A stretch of 64,000 nt of DNA from Mesonia sp. (GTDB lineage: Bacteria > Bacteroidota > Bacteroidia > Flavobacteriales > Flavobacteriaceae). Shown piece after piece: positions 63,946 through 64,000 of this stretch; position 1 is the stretch's first letter; each line of letters opens with the position of its first letter. The notes beneath the pieces were generated by a model that was not told the DNA's origin, did not search any database, and worked only from the letters and a program-made list of their open reading frames with translations. The stretch spans positions 96,005-160,004 of the forward strand of contig DTTX01000034.1 in the NCBI GenBank assembly GCA_012964435.1, in the 5' to 3' direction. A program made the translations under genes and the position numbers.

Positions 63946-64000
63946 ATTATTCATTATTCATTATTCATTATTCATTATTCATTATTCATTATTCATTATT
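63946..64000. repeat. (ATTATTC)n heptanucleotide tandem array, cut by window end
   Basis: Fifty-five bases made of the 7-base unit ATTATTC, nearly eight copies with no mismatch seen, continuing off the right edge. It begins 3 bases after the S23-type gene. It is non-coding in all frames inspected. Confidence 0.95.

Noticed and set aside
63946-64000. Heptanucleotide array as a CRISPR array
   Set aside because: The unit is 7 bases with no spacers; it is a simple tandem repeat.

Overview
The window is an ordinary chromosomal segment of a low-GC member of the Bacteroidota, most likely family Flavobacteriaceae. I cannot name the genus from sequence alone. The case rests on family content: DUF1015, DUF4835/PorD-like, DUF4249, DUF6095, DUF6913, DUF3810 and DUF4377 proteins, an OmpR/HK pair of RprXY type, a Bacteroidota-type RNA polymerase omega, and a TonB receptor with a carboxypeptidase-like N-terminus. 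Three secreted proteins carry a type IX secretion (T9SS) C-terminal sorting domain. Several genes are preceded by the Bacteroidota promoter element TAnnTTTG. Shine-Dalgarno sequences are mostly absent and non-ATG starts are frequent.

Layout: 1-5266 (+) holds the end of a hydroxyacyl-CoA dehydrogenase, DUF1015, a YggS-type PLP protein, an exonuclease/GIY-YIG fusion, a voltage-gated-type ion channel with a zinc ribbon, and miaA. 5318-10219 (-) holds a response regulator, histidine kinase, coaE, a YbbR-like protein and a family 2 glycosyltransferase. 10292-18123 (-) holds two giant secreted multi-Fn3 T9SS proteins, each followed by a clear terminator. 18278-25579 (-) is housekeeping: fabI, recN, the DUF4835/coaBC/rpoZ/bamD operon, and dapA with a DUF6913 gene. 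25732-29432 holds an M61 peptidase facing a two-gene 5-prime-nucleotidase. 29525-34808 (-) holds a DUF4377 lipoprotein, ligA, a LOG-family protein, prmC and a GNAT enzyme. 34884-38024 (+) is a tightly overlapping ribD/HAD/EamA/YigZ operon. dnaA lies at 38814, followed by a low-molecular-weight phosphatase, a secreted PQQ-type sugar dehydrogenase and an RsmI-like methylase. 43827-48042 (+) holds a TonB receptor, DUF4249 lipoprotein, murQ and a DUF6095 protein. 48097-53714 holds an M48 peptidase, two tandem msrB genes, lpd, a Dph6-like ATPase and aroQ. 53727-57023 is a cluster of four small outer-membrane beta-barrel genes inserted between aroQ and xerD. 57135-63942 holds xerD, an aldo/keto reductase, a decayed toxin-antitoxin locus, pepD, a DUF3810 membrane metalloprotease-like protein, a TrmH-family methyltransferase and an S23-type four-helix-bundle gene. 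The four-helix-bundle gene is followed by a heptanucleotide array that runs off the window.

How the genes work together: much of the content serves the cell envelope (bamD, T9SS-associated DUF4835, beta-barrels, TonB receptor, lipoproteins, murQ, lytic transglycosylase-like protein) or core information processing (dnaA, ligA, recN, xerD, rpoZ, prmC, miaA).

The main signals the genes do not explain are: a family of dispersed imperfect palindromes (consensus about GTCA-nnCTGAACTTGATTCAGnn-TCTCAT) with about eleven intergenic copies, one of which supplies the last four codons and stop of prmC; a toxin-antitoxin pair whose toxin has two in-frame stops; and the (ATTATTC)n array beside the S23-type gene. 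I found no CRISPR array, tRNA, rRNA, prophage, insertion sequence or recognisable defence island, and no demonstrably new multi-gene system.
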